This document shows, one piece after another, positions 38,112-45,712 of a stretch of DNA of 64,000 nucleotides (position 1 is the stretch's first letter; every line of letters starts with the position of its first letter). The position numbers and the translations under genes were made by a program. The notes under the pieces were generated by a model. That model was given only the letters and a program-made list of their open reading frames with translations, made no database searches and had not been told where the DNA came from. This DNA is from Dyadobacter sp. 676. GTDB taxonomy: Bacteria > Bacteroidota > Bacteroidia > Cytophagales > Spirosomataceae. The stretch lies in contig NZ_CP159289.1 in the NCBI RefSeq assembly GCF_040448675.1, positions 1,612,001-1,676,000 of the forward strand, written 5' to 3'.

Positions 38112-38141
38112 TTGCTCAGTTTTAGGGGAAGGTTACCTTTG
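38112..38141 (+). promoter_or_regulatory. Promoter of the Gfo/Idh/MocA gene at 38164
   Basis: TTG at 38112-38114, 19 nt and TACCTTTG at 38134-38141 fit the Bacteroidota consensus closely. The -7 box ends 22 nt before the start codon. The ~250 bp upstream, back to the PQQ gene, hold only a small ATGCCC/GGGCAT palindrome at 37871-37884. Confidence 0.55.
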
Positions 38142-38163
38142 TGACAAAGCAAAATCCAAAACT

Positions 38164-39198
38164 ATGCCTTCAAAAATTCTTAATGTCGGTTTAATCGGTT
38201 TCGGTTTATCCGGACGATATTTCCATGCTCCATTCCTGAGCACCAATCCGAATTTCAAAATCAAAACGGTGGTCGAAAGGACCAAAAACGAAGCCCAGGA
38301 ATTCGACCCTTCGATCGGCAACGCACGGTCGGTGGAAGAATTGCTGAGCGACGAAGCCATTGACCTGGTCTTCATATGCACGCCCAACGACACGCACTTC
38401 CAGTACGCGATGGATGCACTCGAAAACGGCAAGCACGTCGTGATCGAAAAACCATTTTCCGCTACCGAAGAGGAGGCCCGCCAACTGGTAAAGGTCGCCA
38501 AGGAAAAGGGCCTCGTGCTGACGGCCTATCAAAACCGCCGGTGGGATTCCGACTTTCTGACCATTCAAAAATTGCTTTCCGAAGGCCAAATCGGGGATAT
38601 TATCGAATACGAATGCCGCTATGACCGTTACCGCGAGGCTGTCGCCGGCTCCTGGAAAGAGCGGGCGGTACCCGTGGGCGGCAACGTCTACAACCTCGGG
38701 CCGCATTTGATCGACCAGGCTTTGGTGCTGTTCGGGGAGCCCGAAACCGTAACCGCCGATATCCGCATCGTTCGTCCCAACAGCGAGATCGACGACTATT
38801 TTGATATCCGTCTGAGCTATCCCGATAAATCGGTGATCGTTAAATCGAGCCTGATGGTTTATGAAAATAAATTGCGGTACGTGCTGCACGGAACGAAGGG
38901 CTCGTTCATTAAAGGTGGCCTCGATCCCCAGGAAGAGACATTGCGCAAGAATGTGTTACCTTCCGAAAAGCCGTGGGGTATGGAACCGGAGGACCGCTGG
39001 GGCAAATTGTACAGCGATGCATTCACCGGTGTCGTCAAAAGTGAAGCCGGCAACTATATGCCGTTCTACCAGAATGTTTATGACGCCATCGTCCACGGCG
39101 CCGAGCTCGCGGTAAAGCCGGAAGAAGTTTTGCACACCTGCCGCGTCATCGACCTTGCATTCAGGAGCAGTAAAGAAAAGAAAGTACTGGCCTATTAA
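38164..39198 (+). CDS. Cytoplasmic Gfo/Idh/MocA family oxidoreductase
   Basis: A 344-residue NAD(P)-dependent oxidoreductase without signal peptide. Rossmann motif VGLIGFGLSGRYFHAPFL (~residues 7-24); catalytic lysine in EKPFSATEEEARQLV; NRRWDSDFLTIQKLL; metal- or sugar-site region VYNLGPHLIDQALVLFG. The sequence is closest to the IolW/YdgJ-type (scyllo-inositol or similar polyol) branch by pattern. Its own promoter separates it from the PQQ operon, but the position suggests a cytoplasmic step of the same sugar pathway, an inference. A terminator follows. Confidence 0.92.
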   Translation: MPSKILNVGLIGFGLSGRYFHAPFLSTNPNFKIKTVVERTKNEAQEFDPSIGNARSVEELLSDEAIDLVFICTPNDTHFQYAMDALENGKHVVIEKPFSATEEEARQLVKVAKEKGLVLTAYQNRRWDSDFLTIQKLLSEGQIGDIIEYECRYDRYREAVAGSWKERAVPVGGNVYNLGPHLIDQALVLFGEPETVTADIRIVRPNSEIDDYFDIRLSYPDKSVIVKSSLMVYENKLRYVLHGTKGSFIKGGLDPQEETLRKNVLPSEKPWGMEPEDRWGKLYSDAFTGVVKSEAGNYMPFYQNVYDAIVHGAELAVKPEEVLHTCRVIDLAFRSSKEKKVLAY

Positions 39199-39215
39199 CG
39201 AGCATTATAACAAAC

Positions 39216-39245
39216 AAAGGCAGCCCGGAATGGACTGCCTTTTTT
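39216..39245. terminator. Terminator after the Gfo/Idh/MocA gene
   Basis: AAAGGCAG and CTGCCTTT enclose an 11-nt loop, followed by T residues on the plus strand. The symmetric A and T runs allow it to also serve the convergent gene at 39277. Confidence 0.75.
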
Positions 39246-39276
39246 GTGCCTCATCGGCACCACCGTGTGGCTAGAA

Positions 39277-39642
39277 TTATTTGACAACCGCCGTTACCTG
39301 ACGTTTTGTTTCGGTAGAGATCGCGAACGGCTTCGTAGAGATTTCGTTACCGTTGTTGATTACGAAGCTGTAATTTCCGTCAGCGAGGTTCGACAAGTCG
39401 AAGATTTTGGTGTAGCTTTCAGATTTTGGAATCGACGTGCTGTAAACGATCGCTCCCGTGTAATCTTTGATAACCAGTGAAGATCTTTCCTTCACGTTTT
39501 CGAGGGACAGTTTGAATTTCAATTCAGCACCGGAAACAAGCTCGATAGAAGCGCTGTTTTCCTTCACTTTATCGGCTGCGATTGAAATGTTTGCAGTTGA
39601 TACTCCCACCAGAACTGCGATTGCCAAGATAGTCTTTTTCAT
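39277..39642 (-). CDS. Small secreted beta-sandwich protein (DUF3244 / T9SS-tail-like)
   Basis: A 121-residue exported protein starting at the ATG at 39642: MKKTILAIAVLVGVSTANISIAA is a clean signal peptide. The mature part is one beta-sandwich: LKFKLSLENVKERSSLVIKD, GAIVYSTSIPKSESYTKIFDLSNLADGNYSFVI. This resembles DUF3244 proteins and the type A T9SS sorting domain, but no other domain precedes it, so it is not a sorting tail of a larger protein. A ~120-nt leader follows a good promoter. Function unknown. Confidence 0.78.
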   Translation of the reverse strand: MKKTILAIAVLVGVSTANISIAADKVKENSASIELVSGAELKFKLSLENVKERSSLVIKDYTGAIVYSTSIPKSESYTKIFDLSNLADGNYSFVINNGNEISTKPFAISTETKRQVTAVVK

Positions 39643-39759
39643 TTTATTCTTAATGTTTAATGTCTGAATCAATGTTACCAATTTGTACTTTTCAAGCATT
39701 CTGCCTGAGTAAGTTCACCAAGCAGGTTTTCGTTTCCGATTTCTGCTCTTTGGACATTA

Positions 39760-39791
39760 CAAAGGTACCCAACATTGTGATTGAAAGTCAA
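39760..39791 (-). promoter_or_regulatory. Promoter of the small secreted protein gene
   Basis: On the minus strand TTG (39791-39789), 21 nt and TACCTTTG (39767-39760) match the -33/-7 consensus. It has the same -7 octamer as the promoter at 38112-38141. It predicts a ~110-nt leader. Confidence 0.5.
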
Positions 39792-39917
39792 TAAGCGCGA
39801 TTTCAGCACGTAAAAGTTCTTTTTTGAATGATGTACAAATATTGAAATAATCCTATGATTATAGGAAAAATACAGAAACTCGTTTGAAATTTGCCAGTTC
39901 TATTGGAAAAGTACAAA

Positions 39918-39949
39918 TTGCACCCTATTGTACTATTTTTATATATTTG
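39918..39949 (+). promoter_or_regulatory. Promoter of the sigma-factor operon
   Basis: TTG at 39918-39920, 21 nt and TATATTTG at 39942-39949. It faces away from the promoter at 39760-39791, so the 455-bp region between the two genes is divergent. The predicted leader to the TTG start at 40098 is ~140 nt and contains a 17-codon frame from 40031 (MNIIKVF...), possibly incidental. Confidence 0.45.
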
Positions 39950-39998
39950 AATAGTATACTTAGTTGGTCGGTTTTGCCCGAAGGCGAATTCCTCGGAC

Positions 39999-40023
39999 TT
40001 CGTGTCCGTTCGTGTCTTCGTGG
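39999..40023. repeat. Short direct repeat TTCGTGTC in the sigma leader
   Basis: TTCGTGTC at 39999-40006 and 40009-40016, with TTCGTGG at 40017-40023. The unit recurs every 8-10 bp within the untranslated leader. Too short to be called a mobile element. Confidence 0.5.
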
Positions 40024-40097
40024 AAAAAAAATGAACATTATTAAAGTATTTCCCAAAGTCAGCCGTCTGCCTATCCGTAAATAGTTTAAAAGTCCGT

Positions 40098-40646
40098 TTG
40101 TCGCAGAAAAAGCCAAATATCATCCAAACAGTCGCATCCTATGGCAAGCAGCTACTCGGATTTATCCGGCAGCGTGTGAATACCGACGAGGATGCGGAAG
40201 ATATTTTGCAGGACGTCTGGTATCAGCTCAGCACAGTTCCGGAGATCGAGGCGATCGAGCAAATGAGCAGCTGGCTTTACCGCGTTGCCCGTAACCGGAT
40301 CATCGATAAGTACCGGAAACAAAAACCTGAATCGCTGGAAGATTACGGCTATGAAGATGAAGACGGCGAGTTTTATTTCAAGGATATTCTGCTCGCCGAC
40401 GACAATACACCGGAGTCGGCCTATCTGAAAGACCTGTTCTGGGAGCAACTGAACCTGGCCCTGGACGAACTTCCAGAGAATCAACGGCAGGTATTCATCT
40501 GGAACGAACTGGAAGACCAGACCTTCCAGGAAATCGCCGATCGCACCGGAGAAAATATCAAAACCCTGATTTCCCGCAAACGTTACGCCGTGCGCCACCT
40601 TCGCGAGCGCCTGGAAAGCGTGTACCGGGAGTTTGTAAATTACTAA
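40098..40646 (+). CDS. ECF-type RNA polymerase sigma factor
   Basis: A 182-residue sigma-70 family factor. Region 2: FIRQRVNTDEDAEDILQDVWYQL and MSSWLYRVARNRIIDKYRK (~20-75). Region 4: LPENQRQVFIWNELEDQTFQEIADRTGENIKTLISRKR (~130-165). The start is a TTG; an in-frame stop 22 codons upstream and the absence of an ATG leave no better choice. No anti-sigma gene with a recognisable FecR or ZAS domain is next to it. The short membrane protein immediately downstream may take that role. Confidence 0.93.
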   Translation: MSQKKPNIIQTVASYGKQLLGFIRQRVNTDEDAEDILQDVWYQLSTVPEIEAIEQMSSWLYRVARNRIIDKYRKQKPESLEDYGYEDEDGEFYFKDILLADDNTPESAYLKDLFWEQLNLALDELPENQRQVFIWNELEDQTFQEIADRTGENIKTLISRKRYAVRHLRERLESVYREFVNY

Positions 40647-40657
40647 ATTTGTCGACC

Positions 40658-41038
40658 ATGATGAATCCGCAAAACAGATATAGAAGACTTCGGTTCGCGC
40701 TGCCGGTTTTTATCCTGATCGCCGCCCTCGCTATGGGCGCGATTGTGCAATGGCTCTGGAATGCTATCCTGCCTGCCGCGGTCAATTTCAATCCCATCGG
40801 CTATTGGCAGGCGGTAGGTTTATTTGTTTTGTGTAAAATACTTTTCGGAGGTTTTCGGGGGCCCGGCGGCCACCGCGATCACCACAAATGGCGCAGGTTT
40901 AACCGGCGGTTCGGGCGCGAGGCCCGTGAGGAAGCCATGGCCTGGAAAAGAAAATGGATGAATATGACCGAAGAAGAGCGTATCAGGTTTCGTCAGGAAA
41001 TGTGGAACCGGCGCAGAAGACCGCCTGAAAATAGTTGA
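40658..41038 (+). CDS. Small membrane protein encoded with the sigma factor
   Basis: A 126-residue protein (ATG 40658, 11 bp after the sigma stop) with two hydrophobic segments (RLRFALPVFILIAALAMGAI and IGYWQAVGLFVLCKILFGG). It is followed by a His/Arg-rich cytoplasmic tail with a repeated helical motif (REEAMAWKRKWMNMTEEERIRFRQEMWNRRRR). No domain is recognised. The tight coupling to the sigma gene suggests a membrane-held regulator or sensor, possibly an unusual anti-sigma, inferred from position. Confidence 0.75.
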   Translation: MMNPQNRYRRLRFALPVFILIAALAMGAIVQWLWNAILPAAVNFNPIGYWQAVGLFVLCKILFGGFRGPGGHRDHHKWRRFNRRFGREAREEAMAWKRKWMNMTEEERIRFRQEMWNRRRRPPENS

Positions 41039-41047
41039 GCATCCCTG

Positions 41048-41076
41048 ACCCGGCCCCTGAGCCGGGTTTTATTTTT
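41048..41076 (+). terminator. Terminator of the sigma operon
   Basis: ACCCGGC and GCCGGGT pair around a 6-nt loop, then TTTATTTTT. It separates the sigma pair from the gene pair at 41169-41859. Confidence 0.75.
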
Positions 41077-41168
41077 CCCGCCTTTTTAAAGTAATTTCTT
41101 ACTCCGCCCGTCTGCATAGGTGTGCATGCATTTATGTACGAACATTCATCAACCCAAACAGCCGAACC

Positions 41169-41462
41169 ATGTTCATATCGATTTTAAAATTGGTCACAGC
41201 AGCGATACTCGGAAGCATTTTCCTTTTCGCCATTCCGTTCCTCCTATTTAAGGCGATCTTTTTACTCATCCTTTTCGGAGTAATTTTCAGGCTCGTCGCC
41301 GGCAGAAGGCGCTACCGCAGATGGCGCCGTTATCAGGCCGTTTTTTATGAACATGGCGATTTTGTCCAACGGGAATATCTGGCCGACCCTTTCGGCCATG
41401 CACCGCAAAAAAGTTTAATACCATTCTTTTTTCATCAAACAAACCAGAAACACCATGTGTGA
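41169..41462 (+). CDS. Small membrane protein upstream of Hsp20; possible C-terminal frameshift
   Basis: A 97-residue protein with two closely spaced hydrophobic helices (ILKLVTAAILGSIFLFAIPF, FKAIFLLILFGVIFRLV) and an Arg-rich tail (GRRRYRRWRRY). No family recognised. The last 18 residues (SLIPFFFHQTNQKHHV) look like translated leader and overlap the Hsp20 start by 8 bp. Dropping one A from the A6 at 41407-41412 would end the protein as APQKV at 41420, leaving a normal gap. This fits the pattern of other +1 shifts in the window but is less certain. Confidence 0.65.
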   Translation: MFISILKLVTAAILGSIFLFAIPFLLFKAIFLLILFGVIFRLVAGRRRYRRWRRYQAVFYEHGDFVQREYLADPFGHAPQKSLIPFFFHQTNQKHHV

Positions 41463-41859
41463 CAACAGATTCGATCGTCGCGGCTTTGGAATGCGCCACG
41501 ACTATTACAGCAGACATTTCGGGCCGCAACGTGAATTCCGCGTGCCGGTCAACATTGTCAGAAATGACGACAGTTACGAAATGCTCGTCTTCGCGCCTGA
41601 CCGTGAAAAGGACGATTTCAAAATCAATGTTCAGGGCCTCGAACTGACTATTTCATACGAATTGAAAGACAACCTGACAGAAAAACGGAACTGGATAAGG
41701 CAGGAATTCGGCAAGAGCTCATTCCGCCGGACATTCATGATCGACAACACCGTCGATACCGAAAACATCCGTGCCGAATACCAAAACGGTATCCTCAAAC
41801 TTACGCTGCCTGTCGTGCCGGGTATGGAAAGGCCGTCTCAGGAAATCAGCGTTCATTAA
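41455..41859 (+). CDS. Hsp20/alpha-crystallin family small heat shock protein
   Basis: A 134-residue ATP-independent holdase. The alpha-crystallin domain spans ~30-125: FRVPVNIVRNDDSYEMLVFAP, FKINVQGLELTISYE, FGKSSFRRTFMIDN, and the consensus AEYQNGILKLTLPVV (A-x-x-x-x-G-x-L). The N-terminal arm is short and Arg/His-rich. It probably shares a transcript with the membrane protein upstream and ends at a terminator. Proximity to the sigma factor suggests a stress regulon. Confidence 0.92.
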   Translation: MCDNRFDRRGFGMRHDYYSRHFGPQREFRVPVNIVRNDDSYEMLVFAPDREKDDFKINVQGLELTISYELKDNLTEKRNWIRQEFGKSSFRRTFMIDNTVDTENIRAEYQNGILKLTLPVVPGMERPSQEISVH

Positions 41860-41882
41860 CAACTCCCGCTTCATCAACTAAG

Positions 41883-41912
41883 AAAGCCCCGGCAAAATCC
41901 GCAGGGGCTTTT
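41883..41912 (+). terminator. Terminator of the Hsp20 gene
   Basis: AAAGCCCC and GGGGCTTT with a 13-nt loop, followed by TTTC. It is 23 bp after the hsp20 stop codon. Confidence 0.7.
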
Positions 41913-42047
41913 CTGATTACAAACGCTTAACAAATACTGGTTTTTTAGAGTTTTACGCGACGCTCTCAAAACAGATTGAACAGCATCCGGATTATAAATG
42001 CAATTACATGCTCATCGCTTCGAATCAAATATCCTTTCCCCGTGCCG

Positions 42048-45000
42048 TCATTTAACAGGGCCGGTTACCATTCTTTCCTTCCCCGAAAAATCTGTTATTA
42101 CAACTTTCCCGGTATTTGGCGGAACGAGAACCGAATGCCCCGAAGCGGAAAGAAAAGATGTCCCATAGCCTGGCTCCACCTTTCTGAACCTGTTATCCGG
42201 CAGATATATCCGGGCAGCCACATCTCCCGGTCCAAGGTTAATGACCCTGACCTTTTTTGTTGCTTTGTGAAACCGCAACGAATCCCTGTTTTGGGAAGTT
42301 ATTGTAATCATATCTCCCGCATCCGACGCCAACCGAACGAGCCCCTTCATATTGCCATCAGCCGCATAGCCGCTTTCTGCGATGTTCAATGGACGAAAAC
42401 CTCCTTTCCCGTCGCCTTTCAGTACAAGCCCGTACATTGCGTCGTAGCGTCCCACCGAAACTTCCGAACCATAGTCATTTCCCGAAAGCAGCAGGTCCAG
42501 GTTTCCGTCCTGGTCGAAGTCATCGGCGATCATTCCGAAAAGCGGGGCAAACTGCGCTTGCGCGGGCAATTCGCGCAGGATGAATTTTCCTCCGCCACGA
42601 TTTTCTATGTAACTGCTTTTCATCCACGTTGCCGACAAATGCAAAGCGTCTTTTAATTCTTCGGGTTTTAGGATATCGGCCAGCCCCGATTCCGCGAATT
42701 TTCCGTATTCCTGAAAACGCTGGCGTACCTGGATAACCTGCTTGCCCATGTCATCCCGCGTGTTGTAAGGGAACTCCCTGTACGTCTCGTCCTGTGCTTT
42801 GTAGAATACCGTTGGGATTGCGTCGAAATAGCCGTCGTTGTTGAAGTCTTTGGCATAAACACTTACAGGCCGACTTTCCGACGCCCTGCTCAATGTGTTT
42901 GCCCCCAGATTTCCCCCGATATAGTCCATATCGCCATCGTTATCGAAATCACCGGCGACGAGGCTACCCCACCAGCCCTTTTTCGTTTCGAGGCCTGTTT
43001 CAATTTTCTTGAATTTCCCCTTTTCATTTTTCAAAAAAGTGGGCGGCATCCATTCGCCGGCGAGCAGCAGATCGGGCCACCCGTCGTTGTCATAATCCGT
43101 CCAGAGCGCATCGCAAACCAGTCCGATGCCCGCTAATTCGGGGGCTACGGCCGCGGTTGCATTGGAAAAACGCACTGTACGGCCTTTCGAATCGTTTCTC
43201 AGGATGTAACTGGAAACCGGCTTCGGATATTTCCCCGACTCTACCCTTCCCCCGATAAACAAATCCAGATCGCCGTCGCGGTCGTAGTCGGCGGCTTTTA
43301 CACACGATCCATTCACCAGGAACGCCGGCAATGCAGCAGTATCGTCCGAAAATCGTCCTTTTCCGTCGTTCAGGTAAAGCCTGTTCTTCAATGCATCCGA
43401 ACCTTCCCGGATTTCATAGCTTCCACTCACGATGTAAAGATCGAGGTCCTTGTCGCCGTCGGCGTCGAAAAGCAGCACCCCCATATCCTCGGATGCTTTT
43501 TCCGGCCCCTCCTTGCCGGGCAGCAGGTCCGCTACCTCAAACTTTCCGCCAGGGCCTTGAAGCAGGAAACGTCCCTTGTGCTGACACGCACCTCCCACAA
43601 AGGCATCTTCCAGCCCGTCCCCGTTCACATCGCCGACGGCCAGCCCGGGTCCGTATTGCGACATCTTGTGCGGCAGAAGTTTTTGGACATTAAAATCGAT
43701 GATATCCATTTCCTCGTGGCGATAGGGAACATTCAGTTGTGAAGTAATGTCGTTAAAAATCGGACTTTCCAACTCGGTAGCCGGAATCGGCGCGACGACG
43801 GCATCCTTTTCGTTAACTTTCAAAATCTGATTGGCCCGGACATTTTTCAAAATCTGGCTCTTTCCGCCAGGCCATGTAATTTTAACCTGCTGCACAAGCC
43901 GTTCTCTACCCAATCCAAAATGCAGTACCGGTTCGACAGTCGATAAATACCCGCGATAGGGTGAGTTTTCTGCTATTTGCTTTTTACCATTGGCATAAAC
44001 GATTTCGGCTATCGCGCCGACGCCTGCCCGATTATAACGCTCACCCGTAAACGCAATCCGCAAATAATTGCTTTCTGCCGGTTTAAGTTGAATACTATTG
44101 TTACGATAAACCATTGCGGAGTCGTTGATCCGGTTCACAACATAGTCCAGGTCGCCATCATTATCGAGATCCGCATATGCCGCACCATTCGAAAAACCCG
44201 GGGTTTCGATGCCCCAGTCGGAAGTCACGTCGGCAAAGGTGAGGTCGCCCCTGTTTTTAAATGCAAAGTTTCTGAGCCGGACGCTCGGAATGTAATCGAG
44301 CATCATCATAGGCGCCATAACACTCGAAACTTCGTTGCGATAGGCGATAAAGTCGAGGTCGGTAATATCTCTGGGAAAGCCGTTTGTAATGATAATATCC
44401 CGGAAACCGTCGTTATCGAAGTCGGTAACCATGGGCGTCCAGCTCCAATCCGTTTCTGCAATTCCGCTCAGCAAGCCTATCTCGCTGAATACCGGCGACT
44501 TTCCGGCGCCGTCGCGGCTGCCCATATTCAATTGCAGCGTATTCCGGGCTACCTGATACTGGTAGCCGAACAATTCATTGTTCTGATACGTGACGTAACT
44601 GTTCGCCGGCGTCATCATTTTCTTCCGGCGGTTGGTCGCGGGCATCATGTCCACTGCTACGATATCGACGAGGCCGTCGTTATTCACGTCCGCCACATCA
44701 TTTCCCATCGCCGAATGCGATGTATGCTTGAAATATCCCGGCGCCCGGTCCGTGAACGTTCCGTTACCGTTATTGATGTAAAGCAGGTCGTTGGTAAGAT
44801 AGTCGTTCGTAATATAAACATCTTTCCAGCCATCCTGATTGACGTCCGTTACATTGATACCGAGGCTGTAACCCTCGATCAGGATACCTGCTTCTCTGGA
44901 TACGTTGGTAAAAACGGGGTGGTTAAGCGCCGCGTCCCAGTCATTCCGGTAAAGCCGGTCGGTCCGGCGCGACGAGCCATCGACGATTTTCTTATGGTAT

Positions 45001-45611
45001 TTGTTCGGAAAATTGTTGTCGTCCATTTCGTTCACGATCAGGAACAAATCCAGGTCACCATCATTGTCATAGTCGAAGAACGCCGCATTGGTAGTATGTG
45101 TAGTGTCCGCGATGCCGTATTCTTTGCCCATTTCCCTGAAAACCGGCACCTTGTTTTCATCAAGTCCTTGATTTACATATAATAAATTCTCCCGCTCCTG
45201 TGCTACATCGCGTACGGATGCACACACGTAAATGTCCAGCAAACTGTCGTTGTTGATATCCACCAGCGCTACGCCCGTTGACCATTTATTTTTCGGCGCT
45301 ACGCCTGCTTTTTCCGTGATATCTTCAAATTTGAAATTGCCCTTGTTCAGATACAGTTTGTTCGGGCTGGTGTTTCCTGTGAAATAAACATCCGGAAGAC
45401 TGTCGTTATTGAAATCCCCTAATGCCACGCCGCCTCCATTGTACACGTATTCGAATGCAAGAATGTTCATCGTATCATTTTCGGCGATCCGGTTCGAAAA
45501 GCGGATGCCTGTTTCCCCGGCAGACAATTCGGTGAAAGTTTTGGGCTCTTTTTTACAGGAGGTAAGCAGGATGGTTCCCACCAAAACCGGAAGCAGGTAC
45601 TTAACGAGCAT
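42048..45611 (-). CDS. CRTAC1-family FG-GAP/VCBS + ASPIC/UnbV lipoprotein, intact (unit C)
   Basis: A 1187-residue outer-surface lipoprotein; the only intact CRTAC1 protein in the window. MLVKYLLPVLVGTILLTSC is a lipoprotein signal. The N-terminal signature (TFTELSAGETGIRFSNRI, YNGGGVALGDFNNDSLPDVYFTGN) matches units A and B. There are at least eight D-x-N-x-D-G calcium loops in the first 500 residues, ASPIC/UnbV at ~530-600 (LHFGLGRERLVQQVKITWPGG), and a second propeller-like repeat set (~640-1080; DVNGDGLEDAFVGGA, DADGDKDLDLYIVSGSYE), then a C-terminal beta domain. Function is unknown. The position after susCD suggests ligand capture, or a surface accessory to the transporter. A terminator lies between it and susD. 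Confidence 0.93.
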   Translation of the reverse strand: MLVKYLLPVLVGTILLTSCKKEPKTFTELSAGETGIRFSNRIAENDTMNILAFEYVYNGGGVALGDFNNDSLPDVYFTGNTSPNKLYLNKGNFKFEDITEKAGVAPKNKWSTGVALVDINNDSLLDIYVCASVRDVAQERENLLYVNQGLDENKVPVFREMGKEYGIADTTHTTNAAFFDYDNDGDLDLFLIVNEMDDNNFPNKYHKKIVDGSSRRTDRLYRNDWDAALNHPVFTNVSREAGILIEGYSLGINVTDVNQDGWKDVYITNDYLTNDLLYINNGNGTFTDRAPGYFKHTSHSAMGNDVADVNNDGLVDIVAVDMMPATNRRKKMMTPANSYVTYQNNELFGYQYQVARNTLQLNMGSRDGAGKSPVFSEIGLLSGIAETDWSWTPMVTDFDNDGFRDIIITNGFPRDITDLDFIAYRNEVSSVMAPMMMLDYIPSVRLRNFAFKNRGDLTFADVTSDWGIETPGFSNGAAYADLDNDGDLDYVVNRINDSAMVYRNNSIQLKPAESNYLRIAFTGERYNRAGVGAIAEIVYANGKKQIAENSPYRGYLSTVEPVLHFGLGRERLVQQVKITWPGGKSQILKNVRANQILKVNEKDAVVAPIPATELESPIFNDITSQLNVPYRHEEMDIIDFNVQKLLPHKMSQYGPGLAVGDVNGDGLEDAFVGGACQHKGRFLLQGPGGKFEVADLLPGKEGPEKASEDMGVLLFDADGDKDLDLYIVSGSYEIREGSDALKNRLYLNDGKGRFSDDTAALPAFLVNGSCVKAADYDRDGDLDLFIGGRVESGKYPKPVSSYILRNDSKGRTVRFSNATAAVAPELAGIGLVCDALWTDYDNDGWPDLLLAGEWMPPTFLKNEKGKFKKIETGLETKKGWWGSLVAGDFDNDGDMDYIGGNLGANTLSRASESRPVSVYAKDFNNDGYFDAIPTVFYKAQDETYREFPYNTRDDMGKQVIQVRQRFQEYGKFAESGLADILKPEELKDALHLSATWMKSSYIENRGGGKFILRELPAQAQFAPLFGMIADDFDQDGNLDLLLSGNDYGSEVSVGRYDAMYGLVLKGDGKGGFRPLNIAESGYAADGNMKGLVRLASDAGDMITITSQNRDSLRFHKATKKVRVINLGPGDVAARIYLPDNRFRKVEPGYGTSFLSASGHSVLVPPNTGKVVITDFSGKERMVTGPVK

Positions 45612-45657
45612 TAGTCAGGCGCAATAAAATGACAAAATCACGATCTCTCGAAATTAA

Positions 45658-45689
45658 CAAAAGGAGATGGCAACCAGATACCATCTCCT
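45658..45689 (-). terminator. Terminator between unit C susD and CRTAC1
   Basis: AGGAGATGG and CCATCTCCT form a 9-bp stem with a 10-nt loop, then TTTTG on the minus strand. It holds the same position as the terminators of units A and B. Confidence 0.7.
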
Positions 45690-45712
45690 ATAAATTAGTC
45701 AGGTTTAAATAG

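Noticed and set aside
39999..40023. Direct repeats considered as a CRISPR remnant
   Set aside because: The units are 8 bp with no spacers of constant length and no cas genes are present.
40031..40084. 17-codon leader peptide before the sigma factor
   Set aside because: No conserved feature or attenuator hairpin supports translation; recorded only within the promoter entry.
43977..45182. Plus-strand open frame of ~400 codons opposite the unit C CRTAC1 gene
   Set aside because: The repetitive D-x-D-x-D-G coding strand produces a repetitive valine/isoleucine-rich complement; not a real protein.
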